Source: an uncultured Erysipelotrichaceae bacterium (lineage in GTDB: Bacteria > Bacillota_I > Bacilli_A > Erysipelotrichales > Erysipelotrichaceae). Taken from it: DNA of 11,919 nt. Positions 6,017 through 11,919 of this stretch are shown piece after piece. The notes beneath the pieces were generated by a model, which worked only from the letters and a program-made list of their open reading frames with translations, was not told the DNA's origin and did not search any database. The translations under genes and the position numbers were made by a program. Each line of letters begins with the position of its first letter. Position 1 is the stretch's first letter. The stretch lies in the NCBI GenBank assembly GCA_902796525.1, contig CADBPB010000173.1, positions 1 to 11,919 of the forward strand, read 5' to 3'.

Positions 6017-6942
6017 TTCTGATATTTGATTCCCCTTTCCATCAGCATTTTTTTCAGGTTGCCTTCGTTTCTATCCAGAGCGGCTTGCGCCTGGTTCAAA
6101 TCCAGTCCGGTAAAACACATTGCCAAGGCGAGCTTGATATCGCGGTTCGCTCCATAATAGGCGTCATGCGCTTCTTCTTCCGGGCATCCCGTGATCTCCA
6201 TGATCTGCCGTATCGAGCGGGCATAACATTTTTCGTTTGTATCGATGCCATCGACCAGATAGTTGGAAAAGACATGGCCCAACCTGATCATGGCGGTCGT
6301 ACTGACCATGTTCAATACAAGCTTCGTAAGGGTTCCGCCTTTCATTCTTGTCGAACCGAGAACGATTTCCGGACCCGTATCGATATCAACGGGATAATCA
6401 GCGATTTCAGAAAACTCCGAATGAGCGACGGAAGTGATACAGCCGATCCTGCAACCTAATGATCTGCCGTAGCGCATCGCCCCGAGGACATAGGGCGTCC
6501 TGCCGCTGGCAGCCACCCCGATCACCATGTCCTTTCCGTTCAGTTCATATTTGCGGATGTCTTCTTCTCCAATCTCCGCATGATCCTCTATCCCTTCCGC
6601 AGGTCTCAGTACCGCTTCCAGTCCTCCGCCCATGATGCCGATCACCTGATCGTAAGAGATGCCGTAAGTCACAGGAAGTTCCGCCGCATCGACCAGAGCC
6701 AGACGCCCGGAAGTACCGCAGCCCACCTGGAAGACCCTTCCGCCATTCCTGATCGTTTCCACATAGGCATCGGTCAGTTTTTCGATCTCGGAAAGATGTT
6801 CCCTGATTTTCAAAGGAACGGACTGATCTTCATTATTGATGATTTCTAAGATCTCTTTTACAGGCAGGATATCTATATCTTTTGTTCCGGGATTTCTTTT
6901 CTCTGTACCCAGATCCGCCAGACTATGAACAAGGTTTTCCAT
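6013..6942 (-). CDS. murQ: N-acetylmuramic acid 6-phosphate etherase
   Basis: The protein is 309 residues, typical for MurQ (E. coli 298). It cleaves the D-lactyl ether of MurNAc-6-phosphate to give GlcNAc-6-phosphate and lactate during cell-wall recycling or scavenging. The SIS-domain signatures are clear: QVGCGTSGRLALVDAAELP (residues 72-90, Glu88 matching the catalytic Glu83 of E. coli), PAEGIED with Glu116 (matching Glu114), GVAASGRTPYVLG (143-154), and GSTRMKGGTLTKLVLNM. A strong ribosome binding site AAAGGAGG sits seven bases before the ATG at 6942. The gene follows the PTS IIB gene after 83 bases that contain a terminator, and overlaps nagA at its end. All key residues are present, so it should be active. 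Confidence 0.95.
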   Translation of the reverse strand: MENLVHSLADLGTEKRNPGTKDIDILPVKEILEIINNEDQSVPLKIREHLSEIEKLTDAYVETIRNGGRVFQVGCGTSGRLALVDAAELPVTYGISYDQVIGIMGGGLEAVLRPAEGIEDHAEIGEEDIRKYELNGKDMVIGVAASGRTPYVLGAMRYGRSLGCRIGCITSVAHSEFSEIADYPVDIDTGPEIVLGSTRMKGGTLTKLVLNMVSTTAMIRLGHVFSNYLVDGIDTNEKCYARSIRQIMEITGCPEEEAHDAYYGANRDIKLALAMCFTGLDLNQAQAALDRNEGNLKKMLMERGIKYQK

Positions 6943-6981
6943 AAAATACCTCCTTTTTGTTTCGAGGCATATTCATACATA

Positions 6982-7013
6982 TAAAAAGTCAGGAACGAGT
7001 TATCTTTCCTGAC
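6982..7013 (-). terminator. Intrinsic terminator between PTS IIB and murQ
   Basis: On the minus strand GTCAGGAA (7013-7006) pairs perfectly with TTCCTGAC (6995-6988) around a 10-base loop, followed by TTTTTATA. It begins 12 bases after the IIB stop. The weak T-tract suggests partial read-through into murQ-nagA; I see no clear separate murQ promoter. Confidence 0.75.
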
Positions 7014-7025
7014 GTTGTTTCTCAT

Positions 7026-7511
7026 TTATAGACCGGCTTTCTTCAAAAGAGCCAGGAAGTCTTCTTTGCTGGCGGTCGGGATCATCTGGGTTTCCAGAAC
7101 GCCTCCGCGCATGTCGGCGATTTCCCGATAGACTGCGGCATCTTCCGGCGTTGCCGAGATGGAACGTGTGACCATCTTGTGATTGGTGCCCGGAATCGGC
7201 GCGGCATTGCCGACATTGACCCGCTCGACTTCCACGCCCCGTTTCAGCAGTTCCAGACAGTCGGTCGGATACTTGCAGATGACGAATTTCTTTTCGTCCG
7301 GATTCTCCTGGTCGTACTTGACCAGTTCGTCGATCGACATGATCAGGACCTTTTCCCCTTTACAGGACAATGGCAGAGCCATCTTCTGGATCGGATCCGC
7401 TGCAACCTTGTCATTGCAGACGATGATCGCTTCCGCGGCCACGTTTGAACGCCACATGACCGCAACCTGGCCATGGATCAGACGATTATCGATTCTAAGA
7501 TGATTGATCAT
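7026..7511 (-). CDS. PTS mannose/fructose/sorbose-class IIB subunit
   Basis: The protein is 161 residues, the usual size of a stand-alone mannose-class IIB. It accepts phosphate from IIA and passes it to the sugar during uptake through IIC/IID, on the inner side of the membrane. The N-terminal signature RIDNRLIHGQV (residues 6-16) carries the phosphorylated His13. The rest, with KMALPLSCKGEKVLIMS, VNVGNAAPIPGTNHKMVTRSI and a terminal LLKKAGL, is typical of the family. AGAGGAG lies seven bases before the ATG at 7511. Unusually, this ribosome binding site abuts the T-tract of an intrinsic terminator, so the gene may be expressed at a level different from IIC/IID. The sugar is unknown from sequence; the neighbours murQ and nagA point to an amino sugar. 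Confidence 0.92.
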   Translation of the reverse strand: MINHLRIDNRLIHGQVAVMWRSNVAAEAIIVCNDKVAADPIQKMALPLSCKGEKVLIMSIDELVKYDQENPDEKKFVICKYPTDCLELLKRGVEVERVNVGNAAPIPGTNHKMVTRSISATPEDAAVYREIADMRGGVLETQMIPTASKEDFLALLKKAGL

Positions 7512-7524
7512 AATAAATCTCCTC

Positions 7525-7559
7525 TAAAAAAGGAACCGCAGCGAAAACTACGGTTCCTT
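7525..7559 (-). terminator. Terminator-like hairpin between IID and IIB, inside the operon
   Basis: On the minus strand a 12-bp stem (AAGGAACCGTAG with CTGCGGTTCCTT, one G-T pair) closes a six-base loop and is followed by a T-run of six. It starts 22 bases after the IID stop and ends directly at the IIB ribosome binding site. It has the full form of a rho-independent terminator but lies between genes whose products form one complex. Confidence 0.8.
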
Positions 7560-7581
7560 ACATAACGTTGCCTATAACGGA

Positions 7582-8394
7582 TTAGCCGATGATACCCAGC
7601 GCACCAAGCACGAAGGCAATCGCAGCAAGAATCAGGATGGCTGTCGTTGGTTTCAGCTTCTTCTGTTTGATCATCCAGTAGCAGAATACAACTACCAGGA
7701 TCGGGAGCAGATAAGGAAGGATGCCATCGAGCGTATCCTGAATACGGACTTCACGGATATTGCCGTTGATCTCTTTCGTATAAGCCAGAGTCAGACCGAT
7801 ACCGACCATCGAAGGAACGAATCCGCCGACGACCATCAGGCCAAGGATCTGAGCAGCTTCCTGCAGTCTAGCGAAAGAAGTGTTGCCGCTGATATCCTGA
7901 ATGATGGAAACGGAACGCTTGTAGCCGAACCTGAACAGCGGGAATCTTGCCGCCCACAGGATAAAGAACGGAATCAGCAGGACCGGAATCGACAGGAATG
8001 AACCGTCGGCAGCCAGCGAAGCCGCCAGAATGTAAGCGATCGGTTTGACCAGAACGGCCTGTACGGTATCGCCGATACCGGCCATCGGGCCCATCAGAGC
8101 GACTTTCAAGCTGTCAGCCGTTTCCGTCTGATAGTCTTCTTCCAAAGCGACGCACGCACCGAGGATGGCTTCCGAAGCACCTGGGTGAGTGTTGTAGAAC
8201 TGCAGATGTGATTTCAGACGATCACAGATCTCTTCATCCGTATCATAGAGTTCTCTCAGGACAGGAATCATTTCATAAGCAAAACCCGTAGCCTGCATTC
8301 TTTCATAGTTCCAGCACCATTCATGCGTTACCGCTGCACGCGTAGCCGCACTCTTTAAGGCTTTTTCGGATAATTTCTTATTTGTTCTAGCCAT
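7582..8394 (-). CDS. PTS mannose/fructose/sorbose-class IID subunit
   Basis: The protein is 270 residues. Together with IIC it forms the membrane channel that translocates the sugar. Family features are the soluble N-terminal region with THEWCWNYERMQATGFAYEMIPVL, the block FYNTHPGASEAILGACVALEE (about residues 66-86), and the signature ALMGPMAGIGDTVQAVLVKPI (98-118). These are followed by hydrophobic segments and a C-terminal membrane helix (TTAILILAAIAFVLGALGII). The ATG at 8394 overlaps the IIC stop by one base (TAATG), so the two subunits are translationally coupled. The gene is intact. Downstream is a terminator-like hairpin before IIB. Confidence 0.93.
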   Translation of the reverse strand: MARTNKKLSEKALKSAATRAAVTHEWCWNYERMQATGFAYEMIPVLRELYDTDEEICDRLKSHLQFYNTHPGASEAILGACVALEEDYQTETADSLKVALMGPMAGIGDTVQAVLVKPIAYILAASLAADGSFLSIPVLLIPFFILWAARFPLFRFGYKRSVSIIQDISGNTSFARLQEAAQILGLMVVGGFVPSMVGIGLTLAYTKEINGNIREVRIQDTLDGILPYLLPILVVVFCYWMIKQKKLKPTTAILILAAIAFVLGALGIIG

Positions 8395-9131
8395 TAGTCA
8401 GTACCTTCCTTCCTCAGTTTGAAGCAGTAGACATATGCGACGCATACGCCCAGGATCGCCAGACCAAGCGTCGGCATTCCAAGGAACGCGAACATCACAT
8501 AGCCCACCAGCATTGCCCACCAGTATTTCTTGATGTCCATATAGGAAAGCAGAAGTGCAAATCCGACAGCCGGCAGGACGCAAGAAACGGCATTCAAGCC
8601 CGCTTCGATCCATGCATACTTGTCGATGAAATCCATGATGATCTGGTACTTGTCGATTACCAGCAAGCCCAGGAAGATCGGGATGAAGTTCGTGGACATG
8701 ATCGTAAGAGGCATGCCCAGCAGGTGCCATCTTTCGACGCCTTTGATATCGTTGTTTTCCGCAGCTTTATCAGCCATATGGTTGAAGGGGATCGCCAGGA
8801 AGCCCTGGATGATATCGAACCATGAGCCGAGCATAGCTACGACCGTACCGACCAGGATGCCCTGGTTGTAGTCGCCGCCATTTGCTGCTACGACTGTACC
8901 GAAGATCGCGCCCATCGAATATGAAGGTGTGACAGCTCCGCCATACGTGTAGAAGCCCAGATCCATCAAAGCGCAGGCAGCACCGATCTGCAAACCAAGC
9001 TGGGGGTTGCCGACGATCAGGCCCGTGACAGTACCTAGGACGAGCGGGTTATACCAACCCGAGAAAATGTAACTGCATAAGACAATCAAGCAAGAAACCA
9101 GCGCAATTAAAAACGCTGTACCTACATTCAT
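8394..9131 (-). CDS. PTS mannose/fructose/sorbose-class IIC subunit
   Basis: The protein is 245 residues and mostly hydrophobic, with about seven or eight membrane segments. The N-terminal segment (AFLIALVSCLIVLCSYIF), the conserved NPLVLGTVTGLIVGNPQLGLQIGAACALMDLGFYTYGGAVTPSYSMGAIFGT region (28-81), and the GxxxGWF-like loops identify the mannose-class IIC channel. It binds and translocates the sugar with IID. The start at 9131 has the ribosome binding site AAGGAGGAG nine bases upstream. That site lies inside a 10-codon leader ORF whose stop overlaps the IIC start (ATGA). It is the first structural gene of the PTS-murQ-nagA unit. The promoter is at 9203-9232. Confidence 0.93.
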   Translation of the reverse strand: MNVGTAFLIALVSCLIVLCSYIFSGWYNPLVLGTVTGLIVGNPQLGLQIGAACALMDLGFYTYGGAVTPSYSMGAIFGTVVAANGGDYNQGILVGTVVAMLGSWFDIIQGFLAIPFNHMADKAAENNDIKGVERWHLLGMPLTIMSTNFIPIFLGLLVIDKYQIIMDFIDKYAWIEAGLNAVSCVLPAVGFALLLSYMDIKKYWWAMLVGYVMFAFLGMPTLGLAILGVCVAYVYCFKLRKEGTD

Positions 9132-9160
9132 ATTATTTTCTCCTCCTTTTTAGTTGACAT
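9128..9160 (-). CDS. 10-residue leader ORF coupled to PTS IIC
   Basis: A short frame, ATG at 9160 to TGA at 9130-9128, encodes MSTKKEEKII. Its purine-rich upstream sequence AAGGGGGGAG lies about ten bases before the ATG, and its stop overlaps the IIC start as ATGA. It also encodes the IIC ribosome binding site in its Lys-Glu codons. Translation of this leader could control access to the IIC start. It may instead be a chance frame, since the IIC ribosome binding site alone is sufficient. Confidence 0.4.
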   Translation of the reverse strand: MSTKKEEKII

Positions 9161-9190
9161 ATATCTTCTCTCCCCCCTTGATCAGATATA
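9160..9190 (-). repeat. Inverted repeat in the PTS leader, enclosing the leader-ORF ribosome binding site
   Basis: TATATCT (9190-9184 on the minus strand) and AGATATA (9166-9160) are perfect 7-base arms around a 17-base loop that holds the G-rich ribosome binding site. The second arm includes the A of the leader ORF start codon. The stem is AT-rich and therefore weak alone. Confidence 0.45.
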
Positions 9191-9202
9191 ATGCTTAACT
9201 TA

Positions 9203-9232
9203 ATTGTAAACCTATTTTTTTGGCTGTTGCAA
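9203..9232 (-). promoter_or_regulatory. Sigma-A promoter of the PTS-murQ-nagA unit
   Basis: On the minus strand TTGCAA (9232-9227) and TACAAT (9208-9203) are separated by 18 bases. This gives a predicted start near 9196 and a 5' leader of about 65 bases before IIC. The -35 overlaps a sequence (TTGCAAGCG on the plus strand) that matches the left half of a CcpA cre site. Confidence 0.65.
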
Positions 9233-9298
9233 GCGATTCGGTGCTCTTTCTGACGTTTTCGGATCGTCTGTTTTGTGAACCTGAAAATTCTTACATCA

Positions 9299-9331
9299 AT
9301 AAAAAAGTCTGATTTTTTAAGAAAATCAGAC
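9299..9331 (-). terminator. Intrinsic terminator after the YhhN-family gene
   Basis: On the minus strand GTCTGATTTT (9331-9322) pairs with AAAATCAGAC (9316-9307), a perfect 10-bp stem with a five-base loop, followed by TTTTTTA. It ends the transcript of the YhhN-like gene and separates it from the PTS promoter. Confidence 0.85.
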
Positions 9332-9338
9332 GGAAATT

Positions 9339-9352
9339 ACAGGATATCCTGT
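9339..9352. repeat. Perfect 14-bp palindrome
   Basis: ACAGGATATCCTGT is its own reverse complement. It lies between the YhhN-family stop and the terminator. With no loop it is a poor RNA hairpin, so a protein-binding site is possible, but its place at a gene end gives no clear role. Confidence 0.5.
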
Positions 9353-9368
9353 TCGGTCGATCCCATGT

Positions 9369-10043
9369 TCAAAGAAACATCGATACGGCGATCAGGATCT
9401 GTCCCAGATAATACAATGTCAGATTCATGATGCGCATGGAGAATCTGGTCACCCCTGAGAAGGTGTTGAAAATCAGAATGACGTCGGATGCGGTAAACAG
9501 GATGGCGCCGATCGCATAGATGATCGCTCTTCGAGATGGCGTGAAGATGGCGATGCCGATCGCGATCGCCGTCATGATGAAGACGGCGCCGAGATAGAAG
9601 ATGCCGAAGATCTTGAACGCTTTCTTGACTTCCATCGTCTTAAAGATATATGCCAGCAGACAGGCGGCCGCCACTGCGCCCGGAATGGCACAGTACCATA
9701 ATATATGGCGCGCCTGGGGGATCAGCGCCAGCAGATACATGATGTGTCCGATCAGAAAAGCGACGATGCCGATCAGGAAGATCTTCTGTCCCTGCTTCGG
9801 GAAGACATAGCGCAGATTCAGCAGTACGTCGCCGATCAGCCCGAAAACCAGTCCGATCAGCAGCTGTCTGTTGAAAGCGAAATTGACCGTCTGATAGGCT
9901 TTCAGACCGATCAGAACGAAAATCAGGGAAGCCGATCCTTTCAGAATGTCCGCCAGAAGATACTTTTCTCTATGTTCGGTAAAAATGAATAAGCCCTGTA
10001 AAAGAAAGCCGACAATGATCATGATGCAGATGGATGGTTTCAT
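9369..10043 (-). CDS. YhhN family membrane protein (lysoplasmalogenase-like)
   Basis: The protein is 224 residues, with about eight predicted membrane helices. The family signature is visible: GLIGDVLLNL (about residue 69-78), a mid-protein FLIGHIMYLLAL segment, and GAILFTASDVILIFNTFSG near the C-terminus, with the conserved GD and SD acidic residues. Animal relatives (TMEM86) are lysoplasmalogenases that cleave the vinyl ether of lysoplasmalogen. The bacterial role is less clear, but plasmalogen or ether-lipid metabolism is reasonable in an anaerobic Bacillota. The ATG at 10043 has TAGGAG ten bases upstream, and a TATAAT box lies about 25 bases upstream in the 32-base gap after the L,D-transpeptidase gene. 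It may be transcribed from there or by read-through. Confidence 0.85.
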   Translation of the reverse strand: MKPSICIMIIVGFLLQGLFIFTEHREKYLLADILKGSASLIFVLIGLKAYQTVNFAFNRQLLIGLVFGLIGDVLLNLRYVFPKQGQKIFLIGIVAFLIGHIMYLLALIPQARHILWYCAIPGAVAAACLLAYIFKTMEVKKAFKIFGIFYLGAVFIMTAIAIGIAIFTPSRRAIIYAIGAILFTASDVILIFNTFSGVTRFSMRIMNLTLYYLGQILIAVSMFL

Positions 10044-10065
10044 AATGTGTTACTCCTATATATCA

Positions 10066-10071
10066 ATTATA
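10066..10071 (-). promoter_or_regulatory. Candidate -10 box of the YhhN-family gene
   Basis: TATAAT on the minus strand lies about 22 bases before the ATG and just after the L,D-transpeptidase stop. There is no -35 or TGn extension, so this is a tentative promoter. Confidence 0.4.
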
Positions 10072-10075
10072 CCCC

Positions 10076-11401
10076 CTATTCATGGATATGGATCTCGGTT
10101 CCGATATCCACGGCATCATAGAGCATTGCGACTTTATCGGTCGGCATATTGACGCAGCCATGAGACGGATCCGTCTTCCAGATGTCGCCTCCGAAGGCAT
10201 CCCGCCATTGCGCATCGTGAAAGCCCAGGACATGGCCTCCCGATTCGAAGTCGAAACCGATCCAGTAATCGACATGTTCCTCGTAAGTTGCCGAAACCAG
10301 CGTCGCATTCTTCTTCATATGCTGGACATAATAGGTCCCGTAAGGAATGATTTCGGTATCTTCGTTCCCTGTCACCACCGGAGAAGAAAAGACCAGTTCG
10401 CCATTCCGATAGTAGTACAGCATCTGTTCGCCATAGGAAACTTCGATCAGATCGTTGGAACGCGCAGCTGTTTCTCTGATCCATTCGCATTCGATCGAGA
10501 CGTTTTCTTCGCGCGGCAGCGCCTTACGTAAGGCATCCTTTAATGGACCTTTGGCGATGTATTCCGAAGAAGAAATGCTGTACTGATCGACAATCCTGCC
10601 GGCATAGCTTTCCAGTTTCACCGTATCGGCAATCAAAGCGTCCTCTTGCAGCACTAGCAGTTCTTTCAGCTGTTCTCCTTCCAGCATCTCCGTCTTGTTC
10701 TCGCTGATGACGATAGAAATCTTTTTATCGATCACTTTCTGCAAGGAAGAAAGCGTTCTTTCCAGTTCCTCCTGTCTTGTTTCGGGAGCTTTCTCATAGG
10801 AATCGCACAGATCGATGACATCCGGTTTTTCCCCGTTCAGCGCTTTATCCAATGCTTCGCTGATCTTAGCAAGAACGGTTTCTTTCGTAATCAGGGAACC
10901 ATCGTCTGCTTCTACGATCTTTAACTCATTGTTTTCATAAGCGATATGCGCCGCTTCGGGAATCGACCGGTTTTCTTCCTGCATACAGTAAAGAGTACCG
11001 GTCATTCCAGCCAAAGCATCTTTGTCATAGCTGCCATCGATCGCATCGCAAAAGAGCTGTTTCTCCTTGAACGATGATAAGAACCAGAGATACGGATTCT
11101 GGTAATGGCTGATCTTCTGCATCTTGTAATGCAGATCCATGCCCTGGCCGCTTATCAGTTCCAGCTCTTCGCTGATCGTTTCCCTTCCTTCCCGATCTTT
11201 TTCTTTCACCGTCAGTTTCACCGGTATCAGATCCAGCAGTTCCCCGGTCTCTTTTTCATTCAGAAAGGATACTTCTATCCCATTCATCTTGGTATTCGGA
11301 AGAAAATGCGAACGGAAATAAAAAAGACCTGCCAGATAGAGGACAGCAAAAAGCATCAGAATCGAACAAAAGAGGATCGGAAGGATCTTTTTCTTTCTCA
11401 T
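10076..11401 (-). CDS. Membrane-anchored L,D-transpeptidase (YkuD domain)
   Basis: The protein is 441 residues. A basic start and one membrane helix (about residues 7-28) anchor it. A long extracytoplasmic region (about 35-315) resembles the PG_binding_4/VanW-type stalk of Ldt-fm-like enzymes, beginning NTKMNGIEVSFLNEKE. The C-terminal YkuD domain (about 325-441) carries the catalytic set: His395 in GFHDAQWRDAFGG, and Ser-His414-Gly-Cys416-Val-Asn in the S-HGC-N motif. Such enzymes form 3-3 peptide cross-links in peptidoglycan or attach proteins to it. The start overlaps the stop of the upstream ATP-grasp gene by one base (TAATG) with no good ribosome binding site, so it is coupled to that gene. 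All catalytic residues are present. Confidence 0.92.
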   Translation of the reverse strand: MRKKKILPILFCSILMLFAVLYLAGLFYFRSHFLPNTKMNGIEVSFLNEKETGELLDLIPVKLTVKEKDREGRETISEELELISGQGMDLHYKMQKISHYQNPYLWFLSSFKEKQLFCDAIDGSYDKDALAGMTGTLYCMQEENRSIPEAAHIAYENNELKIVEADDGSLITKETVLAKISEALDKALNGEKPDVIDLCDSYEKAPETRQEELERTLSSLQKVIDKKISIVISENKTEMLEGEQLKELLVLQEDALIADTVKLESYAGRIVDQYSISSSEYIAKGPLKDALRKALPREENVSIECEWIRETAARSNDLIEVSYGEQMLYYYRNGELVFSSPVVTGNEDTEIIPYGTYYVQHMKKNATLVSATYEEHVDYWIGFDFESGGHVLGFHDAQWRDAFGGDIWKTDPSHGCVNMPTDKVAMLYDAVDIGTEIHIHE

Positions 11402-11919
11402 TATTTAGATAGTATTTCTTCAAACGCCGGTTTCAGGCCGGAATCTTTATTCGTAACGAAATAGTTCTGAGGCATATCATAGCCGGGCAGCGGATTGCCT
11501 TCCACGATGACCGGTCCTTTGTCGCTGATGGCGATGTCCCAGCCCACATAGCGTATGTGTTTCTCGACTTCCGCCGCTTTCTTGCACAGCTGCAGCGCTT
11601 CTTTAAAACAAGGGACTGCAAAACCGATCAGTTCCATCCCCGTTGTGGGATGCTTGACATATGTCGAAATCGTCTTATCCGACCAGCAGGGATTCTCGAT
11701 CCTGCCATCTTCCGACAGAACGGTATAGATGCCTCCCGATCCGACATTGTCGACGCTCATGTCGCCGATGCCGATCCTCTGCAGCGCATACATCACATGG
11801 GCTTCATCGTTCCTGTCGAGAACGGTCGTGATTCTGATCGTATTGATCGAAGACGGATGCAGCGAAGCCATCTTTTCATCCTGGACGATGCTGTCTTCCA
11901 CGAAAAGATGATTTTCTCT
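11401..11919 (-). CDS. Sugar-transfer-associated ATP-grasp protein, 5' end cut by window edge
   Basis: The frame is open to the right edge, so about 172 C-terminal residues are seen and the start lies outside; internal GTG or ATG codons are not the true start. Motifs match the ATPgrasp_ST family: VEDSIVQDEKMASLHPSSINTIRI near the visible N-terminus, VDNVGSGGIYT, HPTTGMELIGF, and the ATP-grasp metal-binding end VGWDIAISDKGPVIVEGN. Members are found with polysaccharide and cell-surface biosynthesis genes and join a carboxylate to an amine or similar group using ATP. The gene shares TAATG with the L,D-transpeptidase, so the two are probably made together and may act on one envelope polymer. The substrate is unknown. 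Confidence 0.85.
   Translation of the reverse strand, partial: RENHLFVEDSIVQDEKMASLHPSSINTIRITTVLDRNDEAHVMYALQRIGIGDMSVDNVGSGGIYTVLSEDGRIENPCWSDKTISTYVKHPTTGMELIGFAVPCFKEALQLCKKAAEVEKHIRYVGWDIAISDKGPVIVEGNPLPGYDMPQNYFVTNKDSGLKPAFEEILSK

Noticed and set aside
8398..8730. 110-codon open frame on the minus strand
   Set aside because: It lies in another frame inside the IIC gene, whose membrane-protein sequence is clearly the real one.
9201..9216. Operator-like imperfect palindrome TTnAC..GTnAA over the -10 of the PTS promoter
   Set aside because: Only a few outer bases match and the rest is AT-rich promoter sequence; not distinguishable from chance.
9226..9241. CcpA cre site over the PTS -35
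   Set aside because: The first nine bases (TTGCAAGCG) fit the consensus but the right half does not (TCGG where WCAW is expected), so it is too weak to list as a feature.

Overview
The window looks like chromosomal DNA from a low-to-moderate GC Bacillota bacterium. The evidence is strong AGGAGG-type ribosome binding sites, TATAAT-type promoters, lipobox lipoproteins, a mannose-class PTS and many small intrinsic terminators. An Erysipelotrichia-like host is plausible but is an inference. Almost every gene lies on the minus strand; the exception is the phosphodiester-glycosidase-like gene at 293-1627. There are no rRNA or tRNA genes, insertion sequences or CRISPR arrays.

Left part (1-2450): a Cys-rich DUF3795-type gene runs off the left edge. 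It diverges from the phosphodiester-glycosidase-like gene. That gene converges on an AAA/ABC-type ATPase gene; the two overlap tail to tail in a palindromic stop site. The ATPase appears to be expressed from its own, nearly leaderless promoter.

Middle-left (2402-3860): a three-gene unit from an extended -10 promoter encodes two secreted lipoproteins and a 58-residue single-pass membrane protein, and ends at a terminator. Upstream of it lie a DUF952 gene, a 136-residue gene of unknown function and a 5'-truncated acetyltransferase remnant directly after nagA.

Centre (4591-9232): an amino-sugar catabolic cluster. A sigma-A-type promoter and a short leader with a coupled 10-codon ORF precede genes for mannose-class PTS IIC, IID and IIB, then murQ and nagA. 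An intrinsic terminator-like hairpin lies between IID and IIB and another between IIB and murQ. Together these genes would import and phosphorylate an amino sugar (most simply MurNAc), remove the lactyl ether (MurQ) and the acetyl group (NagA), and deliver glucosamine-6-phosphate. No IIA gene, MurR-type regulator or nagB is present in the window.

Right part (9299-11919): a YhhN-family membrane protein with a strong terminator, an L,D-transpeptidase with a PG-binding-like stalk, and a partial sugar-transfer-type ATP-grasp gene one base upstream of the transpeptidase. These look like an envelope-related unit. The most interesting points are the pairing of a mannose-class PTS with murQ-nagA, the RNA-level architecture of that operon (leader ORF, internal terminator), and several small or decayed genes that simple ORF calling would miss.
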